Positions 6,966-16,633 are shown, numbered from the stretch's first letter. The stretch is 47,184 bases of DNA from Bacteroidales bacterium (GCA_017429205.1 JAFRPH010000042.1:1-47184); one strand, 5' to 3'. Numbers and translations: made by a program. The notes: generated by a model from the sequence alone, not told the origin.

Positions 6966-8510
6966 CTAGTCTTCGTTAAGATGGTTGTGCCGTCCGTTGA
7001 CGGTGATCGCGCTGATCGGGCGCGCCGGGCACAGGTTCTCGCAGGCGCCGCAACCGATGCAGCGCTCCTCGTTCACCACGGGCCGGCGGTAGCCGGTCGC
7101 ATCGTCCTTGACGAGCATGATGGCGCCGGCGGGGCAGTGGCGGGCGCAGTTGCCGCATTCCACCCCCTGCTCCACCACGCAGAGTTCCGCGTTCACGCGG
7201 GCCGTGCCCACGTGGTACTGCGTCTTCTCCTCCTTGGTGATCTTCAGGATGGCGCCCGTCGGGCAGAGTTCGGAGCAGCGGGTGCACTCCGGGCGGCAGT
7301 AGCCGCGCTCGTAGGACATCTCGGGCTGCATGAAGTGCTTGAGGTCCGTCGACGGACGGAGCACGTTGTTCGGGCACTCGGCTACGCACAGCTGACAGGC
7401 CGTGCAGCGGCGGTAGAAGTCCTTGACGCTCTTGGATCCGGGAGGCGTGAGGGGAATGTCCCGCTCGGGCACTTCCTTGTCCAGGATGGTGGCGAAACCG
7501 CCGTCCACCTTCTTCTCCTGCGCCTTCAGCGCGGCCGTTCCCACGGCCAGCGCGGCGCCGGCGATGAACGCCCGGCGGCCCTGGGACTCCTTCGCTTCGC
7601 TCGGAGTGACATTATCATTTCGAACGGCCTCTTTGTCATTCCGAACCGGCACAGCCGGTGAAGGAATCTCTTTCTTCCCCCAGGCGAACTTGTACTTCAA
7701 CCCGCCGAACTTGCAGGTGTCGATGCAGTTGAAGCAGTCCACGCAGCGGGAGTAGTCGATCCTGCGGTTCTCCACGTCGATGCAGGACGCCTTGCAGTTG
7801 TGTTCGCACTGCTTGCAGCCCTTGCACACGTTCGCGTCGATCATCGGACGGAACATCGCGAAGCGGGAGAAGAAGCTGAGCGTCGTGCCCACGGGGCAGA
7901 TGGTGTTGCAATACGTGCGGCCGTTCTTCCAGGCGAGGATGACCACCACCACGAGCGTGACCAGGGCCACGAGGAAGGTGGGCAGGCTGCGGAGCCAGAC
8001 CTCCTTCTCATAGAAGGCGTAGCTGCCGGCCCGCTCGGCGATCGCGGCGAAGAGGTTGTTCACCCAGAGATAGACCGGCTGGAACAGGTTCTGGACGATG
8101 CGTCCCCAGGCGCTGTACGGGGCCAGCAGGGCCACGAGCGCCTGCACGCCCACGACGAGGGCGATGACGAAGACCGCCCACACGCCGTAGCGCAGCCACT
8201 TCATTTCGGGGCTGTAGCTGTAGGGCTTGCGGTTCTTGTTCTTGCGCTTGCGCGCCACGTTGAGGTGCGCCACGCCGTCCTGGAACACGCCCAGCGGGCA
8301 GATGACGGAGCAATAGACCCGTCCGAAGACCAGGGTCAGGAGGACGAGGCCGACGATGACGGCGACGTTGAGGGCCATCACGGCCGGCAGGAACTGGATC
8401 TTCGCCATCCAGCCCAGCCATCCGTGCAGCGCTCCGGTGAAGTCCAGGAGCAGCAGCGTGATGCCCAGCCAGAAGACGACGGCCAGCGCGATGCGTATTT
8501 TCCTAAGCAT
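6966..8510 (-). CDS. NapH/CcoG-like polyferredoxin membrane protein with an in-frame repeat insertion
   Basis: 514 residues. The first half has about four transmembrane segments and the 4Fe-4S motifs CKGCKQCEHNC and CVDCFNCIDTC. It resembles NapH/CcoG-type quinol-linked ferredoxin proteins. The second half begins with a Tat-like RRAFIAGAALAVG and carries further clusters: CTACQLCVAECP, CTRCSELCP, CGNCARHCP and CIGCGACENLCP. It looks like a membrane polyferredoxin fused to a NapG-like exported ferredoxin. It probably feeds electrons to the aldo/keto reductase encoded just downstream. Residues about 281-309 are not family sequence but the translation of a palindromic repeat (7584-7670) placed between the two halves. 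A -7 box TATATTTG lies 24-31 bases upstream of the start. Confidence 0.88.
   Translation of the reverse strand: MLRKIRIALAVVFWLGITLLLLDFTGALHGWLGWMAKIQFLPAVMALNVAVIVGLVLLTLVFGRVYCSVICPLGVFQDGVAHLNVARKRKNKNRKPYSYSPEMKWLRYGVWAVFVIALVVGVQALVALLAPYSAWGRIVQNLFQPVYLWVNNLFAAIAERAGSYAFYEKEVWLRSLPTFLVALVTLVVVVILAWKNGRTYCNTICPVGTTLSFFSRFAMFRPMIDANVCKGCKQCEHNCKASCIDVENRRIDYSRCVDCFNCIDTCKFGGLKYKFAWGKKEIPSPAVPVRNDKEAVRNDNVTPSEAKESQGRRAFIAGAALAVGTAALKAQEKKVDGGFATILDKEVPERDIPLTPPGSKSVKDFYRRCTACQLCVAECPNNVLRPSTDLKHFMQPEMSYERGYCRPECTRCSELCPTGAILKITKEEKTQYHVGTARVNAELCVVEQGVECGNCARHCPAGAIMLVKDDATGYRRPVVNEERCIGCGACENLCPARPISAITVNGRHNHLNED
7584..7670. repeat. Palindromic repeat inserted in frame in the iron-sulfur protein gene
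   Basis: The 87 bases (29 codons) consist of two facing half-units. The left unit runs from ACTCCTTC to TCGGAGTGACA (7584-7611). The right unit runs from TTGTCATTCCGA to GAAGGAATCTC (7633-7670) and has its own hairpin ACCGGC/GCCGGT. The same outer motifs occur in miaA (45125-45194), trmB (44285-44314) and, as a variant, before smpB (45441-45468). The element adds EIPSPAVPVRND and VRNDNVTPSEAKES to the protein without breaking the frame. Confidence 0.8.
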
Positions 8511-8533
8511 TTGACCTTTTATTGTTAATCAGG

Positions 8534-8541
8534 CAAATATA
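8534..8541 (-). promoter_or_regulatory. -7 element for the polyferredoxin/AKR operon
   Basis: The complement of 8534-8541 reads TATATTTG, 24 bases before the ATG at 8510. No clean TTTG is found 19-22 bases further upstream. The box lies in the 42-base gap after the thiamine pyrophosphokinase gene, so the two iron-sulfur genes can be transcribed independently. Confidence 0.5.
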
Positions 8542-8552
8542 GGAAAAAATAC

Positions 8553-9197
8553 TCAATCCAGAATGACGAGCGCGCGCGAGGGATGTGAAAAGGTGAGTTT
8601 TACGATGTCGTCGTCGGCCCGGTTCAGCGTGGCCGGCCACCAGGCGTCGAAGACGACTCCGTCCGTGGCCCAATGGAGCCCTTCGGACTTGATAGTCAAT
8701 GAATTATCCGGGGAGAACAGCGACACGCGCCGTCCTTTTCCCACATGCAGCTCGCAGCTGTCCGTAATGGCGAAAGCCGTGGAAAAGTCCGAGACCATCT
8801 CCACCCGGATCCCCGCCAGGTCGAACATCCGGGTATACTCCATCAGCAGCCCCAGATTGCCCACGGTATGGTCCTCCCGGAGCCCCGTGGCGCCCAGGAT
8901 ATGGATGTCGGTCACGTCCGGATGATGGTCCAGCACGTACCGCATCGCTTTCGTCAGATCATTGTCGTCCTGCTCCTCCACCGGAATGACAATCGGCGCC
9001 AGTTTCGCCCGGAGCCGCTTGGGCAGCGAGTCCATGTCCCCGATCACCACCTCCGGCAACTTCTCCTCCCCGTACCTGCGCAGATACTTCGCCGCCGCCC
9101 CGTCGCAGCACACGACCGCGTCGGCGCTGTCCAGCAAGTACAGCGGATACGCTTTCCGGGGAAACTCCCCATTGCAAAGGATGACGACGCTAGGCAT
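8553..9197 (-). CDS. Thiamine pyrophosphokinase
   Basis: 214 residues. The enzyme transfers pyrophosphate from ATP to thiamine, giving thiamine diphosphate, in the cytoplasm. Family features are CCDGAA near residue 31, VIGDMDSLP near 50, a DNDLTKA substrate-binding segment, and GATGLREDHTVGNL, followed by the beta-sandwich C-terminal half. The length is normal. Its ATG overlaps the end of the lptG::fmt gene by 8 bases, so it is the last gene of the alaS operon. Confidence 0.93.
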   Translation of the reverse strand: MPSVVILCNGEFPRKAYPLYLLDSADAVVCCDGAAAKYLRRYGEEKLPEVVIGDMDSLPKRLRAKLAPIVIPVEEQDDNDLTKAMRYVLDHHPDVTDIHILGATGLREDHTVGNLGLLMEYTRMFDLAGIRVEMVSDFSTAFAITDSCELHVGKGRRVSLFSPDNSLTIKSEGLHWATDGVVFDAWWPATLNRADDDIVKLTFSHPSRALVILD

Positions 9198-11634
9198 CTT
9201 CTTCGGGCTTGGTCTTCAAGATCTCCCCCTTGGAAGTCCCCTTCGAGGTGGTGTAGGTTTCCGGTTCGCGGAAGCCCAGGAGGAAGGCCTTGACATCCAT
9301 CCGCTTCTTGCCGGCGAGCTGGATGTCGGTGAGGGCGAGCGCTCCGTCCTGCGTGGCGACGGCGAGATAGGTCTTGCCGTCGGACAGGACGGTGCCCGGC
9401 GCGGCGTGGAGGTCGGTGCGGATTTCGCCGAAGAAGACCTTCAGCTGCGTCGCCTGGCCGTCCTTGACGAGCTCGGTGAAAGCGCCCGGGAACGGGGACA
9501 GGCCCCGGACCAGGTTATAGACATTCCGCGTGGTGTCGTCCCAGTCGATGTGCTGGAGCTCACGGGTGAGTTTCGGGGCCGGTTTCAGGACCTCGGAACC
9601 CTGGACGAAACTGCGCTGGACGCGGGTTTCGACATTCTTCTGGATGAGGCCCTCGACCGTCTCGACCACCAGGTTCGCGCCGATGGCCATCAGCTTGTCG
9701 TGCACGTCGCCGGCGGTGTCCGTGGGCTCGATCCGGCACTCCTGGCGCAGGAGGATGCCGCCCGTGTCGATCTTCTGGTCGATCATGAAGGTCGTGACGC
9801 CCGTGAGGTTTTCCCCGTTGATGACGGCCCAGTTGATCGGGGCCGCGCCGCGGTACTGCGGCAGGAGGGCGGCGTGAAGGTTGAAGGTGCCCATCTTGGG
9901 CATCTTCCAGACCACCTCCGGCAGCATCCGGAAGCCGACGACCACGAACAGGTCCGCCTTCCAGGCCGCGAGGGCCTCGAGGAAGGCCGGATCCTTGAGC
10001 TTGTCGGGCTGCAGGACGGGAATGCCGTTCGCCACGGCGTATTTCTTCACGGCGCTCTCGTTCACCTTGAGCCCGCGCCCGCTGGGCTTGTCGGCCACGG
10101 TGACGACGCCGACCACTTTGTAGCCGCGCCCCTTGGTGAGGGCGTCGAGCGGGGCCACGGCGAACTCCGGCGTGCCCATATAGACGATGCGGGTCTTCTT
10201 GAACAGGGACATGATCTTGCTGAAGAATTTGCGACGCCAGGTCTTGAAGGCGTCCAGGTTGAGGGACTTCTCCCGGATGGCCATCCAGGTGAGGAACACG
10301 CCGATCGGGATCAGGACGAAGGCCGATATGAAGTCTCCGATGAAGGGCGTCGTGGCGCCGTCGCGGGCCAGTTTCGTGCCCGAGATGTCCACGACCCAGT
10401 ACAGGACGAAGAACAGGATGGACACGACGGCCGGGGTGCCCAGTCCGCCCTTGCGGATGAGGGAGCCGATCGGGGCGCCGATGAAGAAGAGGATGAAGCA
10501 GGCGAGGGCCTGGGCGTATTTCTTCCAGATCTCCACCTCGCTCAGGCGGAGGAGGCGGCTGTATTCGTAGGCTTCCATCCCCTGGGTCTGGATGGTGGAC
10601 TGGAGCTGGTTCGCGTTGGACATGGCCGATTCATAGGCCGTCTTGCGCCGCTCCGGGTCCTCCCAGGAGGCCGGTTTCCGGTCCAGGTCGAACGGTTTCT
10701 TCGCGGGATCCTTCCAGCCGGAATCCAGCTGCGACTGACACTGGAGGGCGTACGAGTGCCGGATTTCCTCCAGGAACTTCTCCGCGCCTTCGTCCGACTT
10801 CCCGGCCAGGGAATCCCGGCCGTGGCGGAGCTGCTCGTTGGACATCGACCGGACCTGGTCGCCGTAGCGGGCGGAGTCGGAATGCTGGAACGAGTAGTTC
10901 TCCAGCGGGATCACCATCTCCTGGCGGGCGAAATGGATCCGCTGCAGGGCGAGGGTGGTGTCCCGGTACTTGCGGGTGTTGGTCTCCTGGTAGTTGGTGC
11001 CGTTGAACAGCTGGAAAGTCAGGTAGTCCTTGGCCTTGGACATCTTCATGATTCCGCTGTCGGCGACGGTCAGGCTGAGGTTGCCCTTGTCGGTCGTGTG
11101 GTCGTAGACCATCACCCCGTACATCATCCCGGACTCCTTGTTGCGGTCGTCGATGCGGAGGATGTACCCCTCGATGCCGTCGTAGAAGGTCCCGACGGGG
11201 ATCTTGATCTCGGACTTGGTGCGCCCGATGTCCTCGCGCATCGTGTAGATGTGGTTGATCGAGTAGGGGACCAGGCGGTCGCCGATGTAGAAGGCGGCGA
11301 CGGCGATGACGGCGCTGGCGACCGTCGCGGGCAGCAGGATGCGGGCGAGGGAGATGCCGGCGGAGTTCATCGCGGTGAGCTCGTAGTGCTCGCCCATGTC
11401 GCCGAAGGTCATCATCGACGCCAGGAGGGTCGCCAGCGGCAGGGCCAGCGGCAGCACCTGGCAGCTTCCCCACAGGAGGAACTCCAGGATGACCTTGAGT
11501 TCCAGGCCTTTGCCGACCAGTTCATCGATGTACAGCCACAGGAACTGCATCACCAAAATGAAAATGGTGATCGCGAGGATCGCGAAGAACGGTCCTATGA
11601 ACGACTTCAGTATGAACAGGTCCAGCTTTTTCAT
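9190..11634 (-). CDS. Fusion of LptF/LptG-type permease and methionyl-tRNA formyltransferase
   Basis: One uninterrupted 814-codon frame. Residues about 1-470 are a YjgP/YjgQ (LptF/LptG) permease: N-terminal membrane helices, a large periplasmic beta-jellyroll region (about 105-350), then C-terminal helices ending in FLTWMAIREKSLNLDAFK. The LPS-transport permeases move lipopolysaccharide from the inner membrane to the periplasmic bridge. Residues about 480-814 are a complete Fmt. It starts TRIVYMGTPEFAV and has the catalytic N585 and H587 (FNLHAALLPQYRGAAPI) and D623 (KIDTG). An internal ATG at 10212 (MSLFKK, residue 475) could start a separate Fmt of 340 residues. The alaS stop directly abuts this gene's start. 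Confidence 0.88.
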   Translation of the reverse strand: MKKLDLFILKSFIGPFFAILAITIFILVMQFLWLYIDELVGKGLELKVILEFLLWGSCQVLPLALPLATLLASMMTFGDMGEHYELTAMNSAGISLARILLPATVASAVIAVAAFYIGDRLVPYSINHIYTMREDIGRTKSEIKIPVGTFYDGIEGYILRIDDRNKESGMMYGVMVYDHTTDKGNLSLTVADSGIMKMSKAKDYLTFQLFNGTNYQETNTRKYRDTTLALQRIHFARQEMVIPLENYSFQHSDSARYGDQVRSMSNEQLRHGRDSLAGKSDEGAEKFLEEIRHSYALQCQSQLDSGWKDPAKKPFDLDRKPASWEDPERRKTAYESAMSNANQLQSTIQTQGMEAYEYSRLLRLSEVEIWKKYAQALACFILFFIGAPIGSLIRKGGLGTPAVVSILFFVLYWVVDISGTKLARDGATTPFIGDFISAFVLIPIGVFLTWMAIREKSLNLDAFKTWRRKFFSKIMSLFKKTRIVYMGTPEFAVAPLDALTKGRGYKVVGVVTVADKPSGRGLKVNESAVKKYAVANGIPVLQPDKLKDPAFLEALAAWKADLFVVVGFRMLPEVVWKMPKMGTFNLHAALLPQYRGAAPINWAVINGENLTGVTTFMIDQKIDTGGILLRQECRIEPTDTAGDVHDKLMAIGANLVVETVEGLIQKNVETRVQRSFVQGSEVLKPAPKLTRELQHIDWDDTTRNVYNLVRGLSPFPGAFTELVKDGQATQLKVFFGEIRTDLHAAPGTVLSDGKTYLAVATQDGALALTDIQLAGKKRMDVKAFLLGFREPETYTTSKGTSKGEILKTKPEEDA

Positions 11635-14250
11635 TTAGGCCGTGGCCAATTCGATCAGTTTCTCGAGGGCGGACTTGAGGTTCGCGGTGTCGCGGCCGCC
11701 GGCCGTGGCGAGGCCGGGCTGTCCGCCGCCGCCGCCCTGGATGAGCTTCGCGGCTTCGCGGATGTCCTTGCCGGCGTTCTTGCCCTTGGCGACGAGATCA
11801 TTGGAGTACATCGCGAGGAGGTTGGGCTTGCCGCCGAACTCGTAGGCGCCCACGAGCACGAGGTTCTCGGCCTTCTTCTGCAAAAGGAGAGCCATGTTGC
11901 GGGCAAAGCCCGGATCCACGGACATTTCGAACTTGGCGACGCGGATGCCGTTCACGACCTCGGCGGCGGCGTACAGACGCTCGGCCAGTTGCGCGGCCTT
12001 CTCGGCCGCGGCGGCCTCGAGCTGCTTGCGCGCATCGGCGTTCTCCTCGACCAGCTTGCGGATGGCGCCGGCGAGGTCGGGCGTGTTGTTGAAGAAGGAC
12101 TTCGCGCCGCGGAGGGCTTCCTCCATCGCGTGGACATAGTTCTCGGCCGCTTCGCCCGTCAGGGCCTCGATTCGGCGGACGCCGGCGGCGATGGCGCTTT
12201 CGGACACGATCTTGAACAGGCCGATGTTGCCGGTCGCGGAGGTGTGCGTGCCGCCGCAGAGCTCGACGGAGCCGCCGAAGCGGACCACGCGGACCACGTC
12301 GCCGTACTTCTCGCCGAACAGGGCCATCGCGCCCATCGCGCGGGCCTCGTCCATCGTCGCGTCACGCTTCTCCCAGAGGGGGTCGTTGGCGCGGATGAGG
12401 GCGTTGACCTTCTTCTCCACGGCGAGCATTTCCTCGTCCGTCATCTTGGCGAAGTGGGAGAAGTCGAAGCGGAAGTAGTCCGGGCCCACGAAGGAACCCT
12501 TCTGCTCCACGTGGGTGCCCAGGATTTCGCGCAGGGCCTCGTGGAGGAGGTGCGTCGCGGAGTGGTTGGCCTGGATCTTCTTCCGGCGGTCGCCGTCGAC
12601 GTGGAGGTCGAAGGACTCCGTGCCGTCGGCGGGCAGGCGCTCGGCGAGGTGGATGGTGAGGTTGTTCTCCTTGACGGTGTTCAGGATGGCGATCTTCTCG
12701 CCGGAGGCGGAGACGATGTAGCCGGTGTCGCCCACCTGGCCGCCCATCTCGGCGTAGAACGGGGTCTTGTCGAAGACGAGCTGGTACAGCTCCTTGTTCT
12801 TCTGCTTGACGGTGCGCTGCTTCAGGAGCGTCGCGCCTTCATAGTCCAGCAGGTCGTAGCCCAGGAACTCCACCTCGTCGCCGCTGGCGAACTCCACCCA
12901 GTCGCCGAACTCGTTGGCGGTGGCGTTGCGGGCGCGCTCCTTCTGCTTGCCCAGCTCCACCTGGAAGCCGTCGAGGTCCACGGTGTAGCCCTTCTCGGTG
13001 GCGATGAGCTCGGTCAGGTCGATCGGGAAGCCGTAGGTGTCGTACAGGACGAACGCGTCGACGCCGGAGATGACCTTCGTAGCGGCGCTCTTCTCCATCG
13101 TGTCCTCCAGGAGGCGGATGCCGCGGTCCAGTGTGCGCAGGAAGGCGTTTTCCTCCTCGCGGATGACGCTCTCGACGAGCTTCTGCTGGGCCTTGAGCTC
13201 CGGATAGGCCTCGCCCATGTCCTCCACCAGCTGGGGAACCAGGCGGGTGAGGAACGGCTCGTTGAAGCCCAGGAAAGTGTAGCCGTAGCGGACGGCGCGG
13301 CGGAGGATGCGGCGGATCACGTAGCCGGCCTTCACGTTGGACGGCAGCTGGCCGTCGGCGATGGAGAAGGCGATGGCGCGGATGTGGTCGGCGCAGACGC
13401 GCATCGCCACTTCCACCTTCTCGCTCTCGTGGTACTTGTGGCCGGAGAACTCCTCCAGCTTGCCGATCAGGCCGCTGAAGACGTCGGTGTCGTAGTTCGT
13501 GGCCTTGCCCTGGAGCACCATGCACAGGCGCTCGAAGCCCATGCCGGTGTCGATGTTCTTGGCGGGCAGCGGCTCGAGGTGGCCGTCGGCCTTGCGGTTG
13601 TACTGCATGAACACGAGGTTCCAGATCTCGATCACGTCGTCGTTGTCGGTGTTCACGAGGTCACGGCCGGGGATCTTCGCGATCTCCTCGTCGGAACGAA
13701 GGTCGATGTGGATCTCCGAGCAGGGGCCGCAGGGGCCGGTGTCGCCCATCTCCCAGAAGTTGTCGTGCTTGTTGCCCAGCAGGACGTGGTCCGCCGGCAT
13801 ATGCTTGAGCCAGGCTTCCTGCGCCTCGGTGTCGAGGGCGGTGCCGTCGTCGGCCGCGCCTTCGAACACGGTCGCATAGAGCTTGGTCTTGTCGATCTTG
13901 TACACCTCGGTGAGGAGCTCCCAGGCCCAGTCGATGGCCTCGGCCTTGAAATAGTCGCCGAAGCTCCAGTTGCCCAGCATCTCGAACATCGTGTGGTGGC
14001 GGCCGTCGTGGCCCACCGCCTCGAGGTCGTTGTGCTTGCCGCTCACGCGAAGGCACTTCTGGCTGTCGGTGGCCCGGGGGAACTTGGGCGCGGTGTTGCC
14101 CAGGAAAATATCCTTGAACTGGTTCATTCCCGCGTTCGTGAACATCAGGGTGGGGTCGTTCTTGATCACCATGGGGGCGCTGGGAACGATGGTGTGTCCC
14201 TTGGAAGCGAAGAACTCCAGGTACTTCTGTCGAATCTCTTTTGCAGTCAT
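11635..14250 (-). CDS. alaS: Alanine-tRNA ligase
   Basis: 871 residues from the chosen start [20 protein letters not shown]. The longer frame from 14277 is rejected because it would begin upstream of the transcription start expected from the promoter at 14275-14305. Visible parts are the class II core (motif 1 region [15 protein letters not shown], then [12 protein letters not shown]), the editing domain with metal ligands [12 protein letters not shown] and [10 protein letters not shown], and the C-terminal DHHA1/C-Ala part with the glycine-rich [14 protein letters not shown]. The enzyme charges tRNA-Ala and deacylates mischarged Ser/Gly-tRNA. It heads the operon with lptG::fmt and thiamine pyrophosphokinase. 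Confidence 0.97.
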   Translation of the reverse strand: MTAKEIRQKYLEFFASKGHTIVPSAPMVIKNDPTLMFTNAGMNQFKDIFLGNTAPKFPRATDSQKCLRVSGKHNDLEAVGHDGRHHTMFEMLGNWSFGDYFKAEAIDWAWELLTEVYKIDKTKLYATVFEGAADDGTALDTEAQEAWLKHMPADHVLLGNKHDNFWEMGDTGPCGPCSEIHIDLRSDEEIAKIPGRDLVNTDNDDVIEIWNLVFMQYNRKADGHLEPLPAKNIDTGMGFERLCMVLQGKATNYDTDVFSGLIGKLEEFSGHKYHESEKVEVAMRVCADHIRAIAFSIADGQLPSNVKAGYVIRRILRRAVRYGYTFLGFNEPFLTRLVPQLVEDMGEAYPELKAQQKLVESVIREEENAFLRTLDRGIRLLEDTMEKSAATKVISGVDAFVLYDTYGFPIDLTELIATEKGYTVDLDGFQVELGKQKERARNATANEFGDWVEFASGDEVEFLGYDLLDYEGATLLKQRTVKQKNKELYQLVFDKTPFYAEMGGQVGDTGYIVSASGEKIAILNTVKENNLTIHLAERLPADGTESFDLHVDGDRRKKIQANHSATHLLHEALREILGTHVEQKGSFVGPDYFRFDFSHFAKMTDEEMLAVEKKVNALIRANDPLWEKRDATMDEARAMGAMALFGEKYGDVVRVVRFGGSVELCGGTHTSATGNIGLFKIVSESAIAAGVRRIEALTGEAAENYVHAMEEALRGAKSFFNNTPDLAGAIRKLVEENADARKQLEAAAAEKAAQLAERLYAAAEVVNGIRVAKFEMSVDPGFARNMALLLQKKAENLVLVGAYEFGGKPNLLAMYSNDLVAKGKNAGKDIREAAKLIQGGGGGQPGLATAGGRDTANLKSALEKLIELATA

Positions 14251-14274
14251 CATAATCACACTTATAATATCCTG

Positions 14275-14305
14275 CAAATATACGGCTTTTTACGCGGATT
14301 TTCAA
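14275..14305 (-). promoter_or_regulatory. Promoter of the alaS operon
   Basis: TTG (complement of 14303-14305), 20 bases, then TATATTTG (complement of 14275-14282), 24 bases before the alaS ATG. The upstream element lies at the very end of the MATE gene, so alaS has its own promoter although all these genes share a strand. Confidence 0.7.
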
Positions 14306-15675
14306 GCGTAGGGGACGGCCTTGCGCCAACGGAGGGTGAGATAGGCGGCCCGGACGAGCAAATGGGTGAAATAGGCGGCCATCAGCAGGTGGATGGCGAG
14401 GGTCTCCGGAACGGTTCCCCGGACGGCTTTGAGGAGGCCGATGCCGACGAACCACACGCCGAAAAAGCCCACGACACACCACGCCGTGGAGTTCCGCAAG
14501 TCCTTCGAGGCGGTCGCCCCCATGAAGATGCCGTCCCAGGTGAAGGCGGGGCAGCCGATGAAGGGCATCAGGAGCAGCCAGGGGATGAATTCGCGGCCCG
14601 CCTCCACGACGTCCGGGTCGGACGTCATCAGGCGGAGGAGCGGGACGCCGCCCACCCCGTACACGAGGAGGAACAGGACCGTCACGCCCAGGCACCAGAC
14701 GAAAGTCTGGCGGATGGTGGAGCGGACCCCGTCCGGGGACCTTTCCCCGATGAAACGGCCCGTGAGCGCCTCTCCGGCGTAGGCGAAGCCGTCGGTGAAA
14801 TAGCTGAAAATCATCAGCAGTTTCATCAGGATGGCCCCGACGGCCAGCATCATGTCGCCGTACCGGGCGGAAATCATCGTGAAGCCGATGTACACCGCGA
14901 TCATGCACACCGACCGGAAGAACAGGTCGCGGTTGAGGACGAAGAATTCCCGGAATCCGGCCGCGTGCCCGCCTTGTTTCGCGTGTTTCAGGACCCATCC
15001 GTACCGGAACCGGACCGCCAGCGAAGCGTACAGGAAGCCGGTCCATTGGGCGATGAGGGTGCCGTAGGCGACGCCCGCGAAGCCGAGCGCCGGGAGGCCG
15101 GCGTACCCGAAGGCGAGGCCGATGGACAGGAGGATGTTCGTGGCATTGACCAGGAGGTCGCAAATCATCGGCCTGACGGTGTCCTGCATCCCGATGAACC
15201 AGCCCTTGAAGGCGAAGAGCGAGAGGGTGGCCGGGGCCGCCCAGATGCGGATGTAAAAGTATTGGGTGGCAAGGGTTTGCACCTCCGGGGAGCATTCCAC
15301 CAGGAGGAACGCCACCTGGACCACGACCCATTGCAAGGCGATCAGGACGAGGCCCGATCCGAAGGCGATCCCGAGCGCCCGTTTCAGGGTGACCGCGATG
15401 TCTCCCTCCGCTTCCGCCATGCCGGCGCGATGACGTCCGTAGGCTTGCGCCGTAAGCCCACCGGTTCCTCCTCGGAGGAAGCCGAAGTTCCAGTAAAGCA
15501 TGTCGAAGAGCATCGTGCCGATGGAGATGCCGCCGATGAGGGCGGCGGCGCCGAGGCCGCCCGAGGCGCCCAGGTGCCCGGCGACGGCGATGTCGACCAT
15601 CCCCACCAGGGGCACGGTGATGTTCGCGAGGATGCTCGGAACGGCGAGGCGGAGGATGTCCCGATGGAGATTCAT
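14302..15675 (-). CDS. MATE family efflux transporter (DinF-like)
   Basis: 457 residues with about twelve hydrophobic segments. The start MNLHRDILRLAVPSILANI and the conserved VPLVGMVDIAVAGHLG are typical of DinF-subgroup MATE exporters. These expel cationic drugs or metabolites using Na+ or H+. The pseudo-repeat is visible, with PALGFAGVAYGTLIAQWTG at the mid-point. The start overlaps the rsgA stop by 4 bases, so it is the second gene of a two-gene operon. The substrate is unknown. Confidence 0.9.
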   Translation of the reverse strand: MNLHRDILRLAVPSILANITVPLVGMVDIAVAGHLGASGGLGAAALIGGISIGTMLFDMLYWNFGFLRGGTGGLTAQAYGRHRAGMAEAEGDIAVTLKRALGIAFGSGLVLIALQWVVVQVAFLLVECSPEVQTLATQYFYIRIWAAPATLSLFAFKGWFIGMQDTVRPMICDLLVNATNILLSIGLAFGYAGLPALGFAGVAYGTLIAQWTGFLYASLAVRFRYGWVLKHAKQGGHAAGFREFFVLNRDLFFRSVCMIAVYIGFTMISARYGDMMLAVGAILMKLLMIFSYFTDGFAYAGEALTGRFIGERSPDGVRSTIRQTFVWCLGVTVLFLLVYGVGGVPLLRLMTSDPDVVEAGREFIPWLLLMPFIGCPAFTWDGIFMGATASKDLRNSTAWCVVGFFGVWFVGIGLLKAVRGTVPETLAIHLLMAAYFTHLLVRAAYLTLRWRKAVPYA

Positions 15676-16604
15676 CGGAACTTCTTGTCTTCCTCCAGCA
15701 TCCCCAGGTAGGAGGCGTAGCGTTCAGGGGAGATTTCGCCGGCGTCCACGGCCGCTTTCACGGCGCAGCCGGGTTCGTGGGTGTGCGTGCAGGGGGTGAA
15801 CCGGCACCCTTCGGAAGCGCGGAGCATTTCGGGGAAGTACTTGCCGATTTCCTCCTTCTCCAGGTCCACCAGACCGAAGCCGCGAAGTCCCGGAGAATCA
15901 ATGACATAGCCGCCCGTTGCGAGGGGGTACATCTCGTACAGGGAAGTGGTGTGCTTCCCCTGCAGATGGGCCGTGGAAATCTGGCCGATCTTGGGGTCCA
16001 GGGCCGGGTCCAGCGCCTTGATGAGGGAGGACTTCCCGACGCCCGATTCCCCGGAGAAGAGGTTGATCTTCCCCCGGCAGGAATTCCGGAGCTCCTCGAT
16101 GCCTTCGCCGGTCAGCACGGACGTGTCGATGACGCGGTAGCCCGCCCCTTCGTAGATGGCGTGGAACGCCTCGATCTGCTCCGGCGCAAGTTCCCGGTAC
16201 AGGTCCACTTTCGACAGGACGACGGTGGCCGGAATGCCATACACGCCGCAAGTGACGAGGATGCGGTCCAGGAAGGGGAGTTTGACCTCGGGGAAGAACA
16301 AGGAGACGACGAGGTAGGCCATGTCCACGTTGGCGGCGATGATGTGCGCCTGGCGGGACAGGTTCGTGGACCGCCGGATCACATAGTTCTCCCGCGGCAG
16401 CACCTCCGTGATGACGGCGGTCTCTTCGCCGTCGGCCCATTCGTACCGGACGCGGTCGCCGACGGCCACCGGATTGGTGATTTGGCTGGCCTTCAAACGG
16501 ATGCGTCCGCGGAGCACGGCGGGGAAGATCCGCCACTCCGGGAGGGCGGAAAGTTCGTAGTGGCTGCCGGCATTTTTGACGACGGTCGCTTCCCCTTGTG
16601 TCAT
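15672..16604 (-). CDS. rsgA: Small ribosomal subunit biogenesis GTPase RsgA
   Basis: 310 residues from MTQGEATVVKNAGSHYEL. The much longer open frame upstream is antisense to malQ and was discarded. The order is an N-terminal OB fold (about 1-70), a circularly permuted GTPase with SKVD (G4) before SGESGVGKSSL (G1, about 184-194) and DSPGLRG (G3), then a zinc knuckle CRFTPCTHTHEPGC. This order is diagnostic for RsgA/YjeQ, which checks late 30S assembly. A -7 box TATCTTTG lies 30-37 bases upstream. Confidence 0.95.
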   Translation of the reverse strand: MTQGEATVVKNAGSHYELSALPEWRIFPAVLRGRIRLKASQITNPVAVGDRVRYEWADGEETAVITEVLPRENYVIRRSTNLSRQAHIIAANVDMAYLVVSLFFPEVKLPFLDRILVTCGVYGIPATVVLSKVDLYRELAPEQIEAFHAIYEGAGYRVIDTSVLTGEGIEELRNSCRGKINLFSGESGVGKSSLIKALDPALDPKIGQISTAHLQGKHTTSLYEMYPLATGGYVIDSPGLRGFGLVDLEKEEIGKYFPEMLRASEGCRFTPCTHTHEPGCAVKAAVDAGEISPERYASYLGMLEEDKKFR

Positions 16605-16633
16605 TCGTCGCTCTTTTTGAACAGTTCGTACCG

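Noticed and set aside
11635..14277. Long AlaS start [10 protein letters not shown]
   Set aside because: The first codons lie at or before the transcription start predicted by the TTG-N20-TATATTTG promoter, and family proteins start with TAKEIR-like sequence.
8962..15711. A 2249-codon open frame antisense to alaS, lptG::fmt and the MATE gene
   Set aside because: It is a mirror of strong codon bias in GC-rich genes. Its translation is His/Gly/Val/Asp-rich without motifs, while the opposite strand encodes recognisable enzymes.
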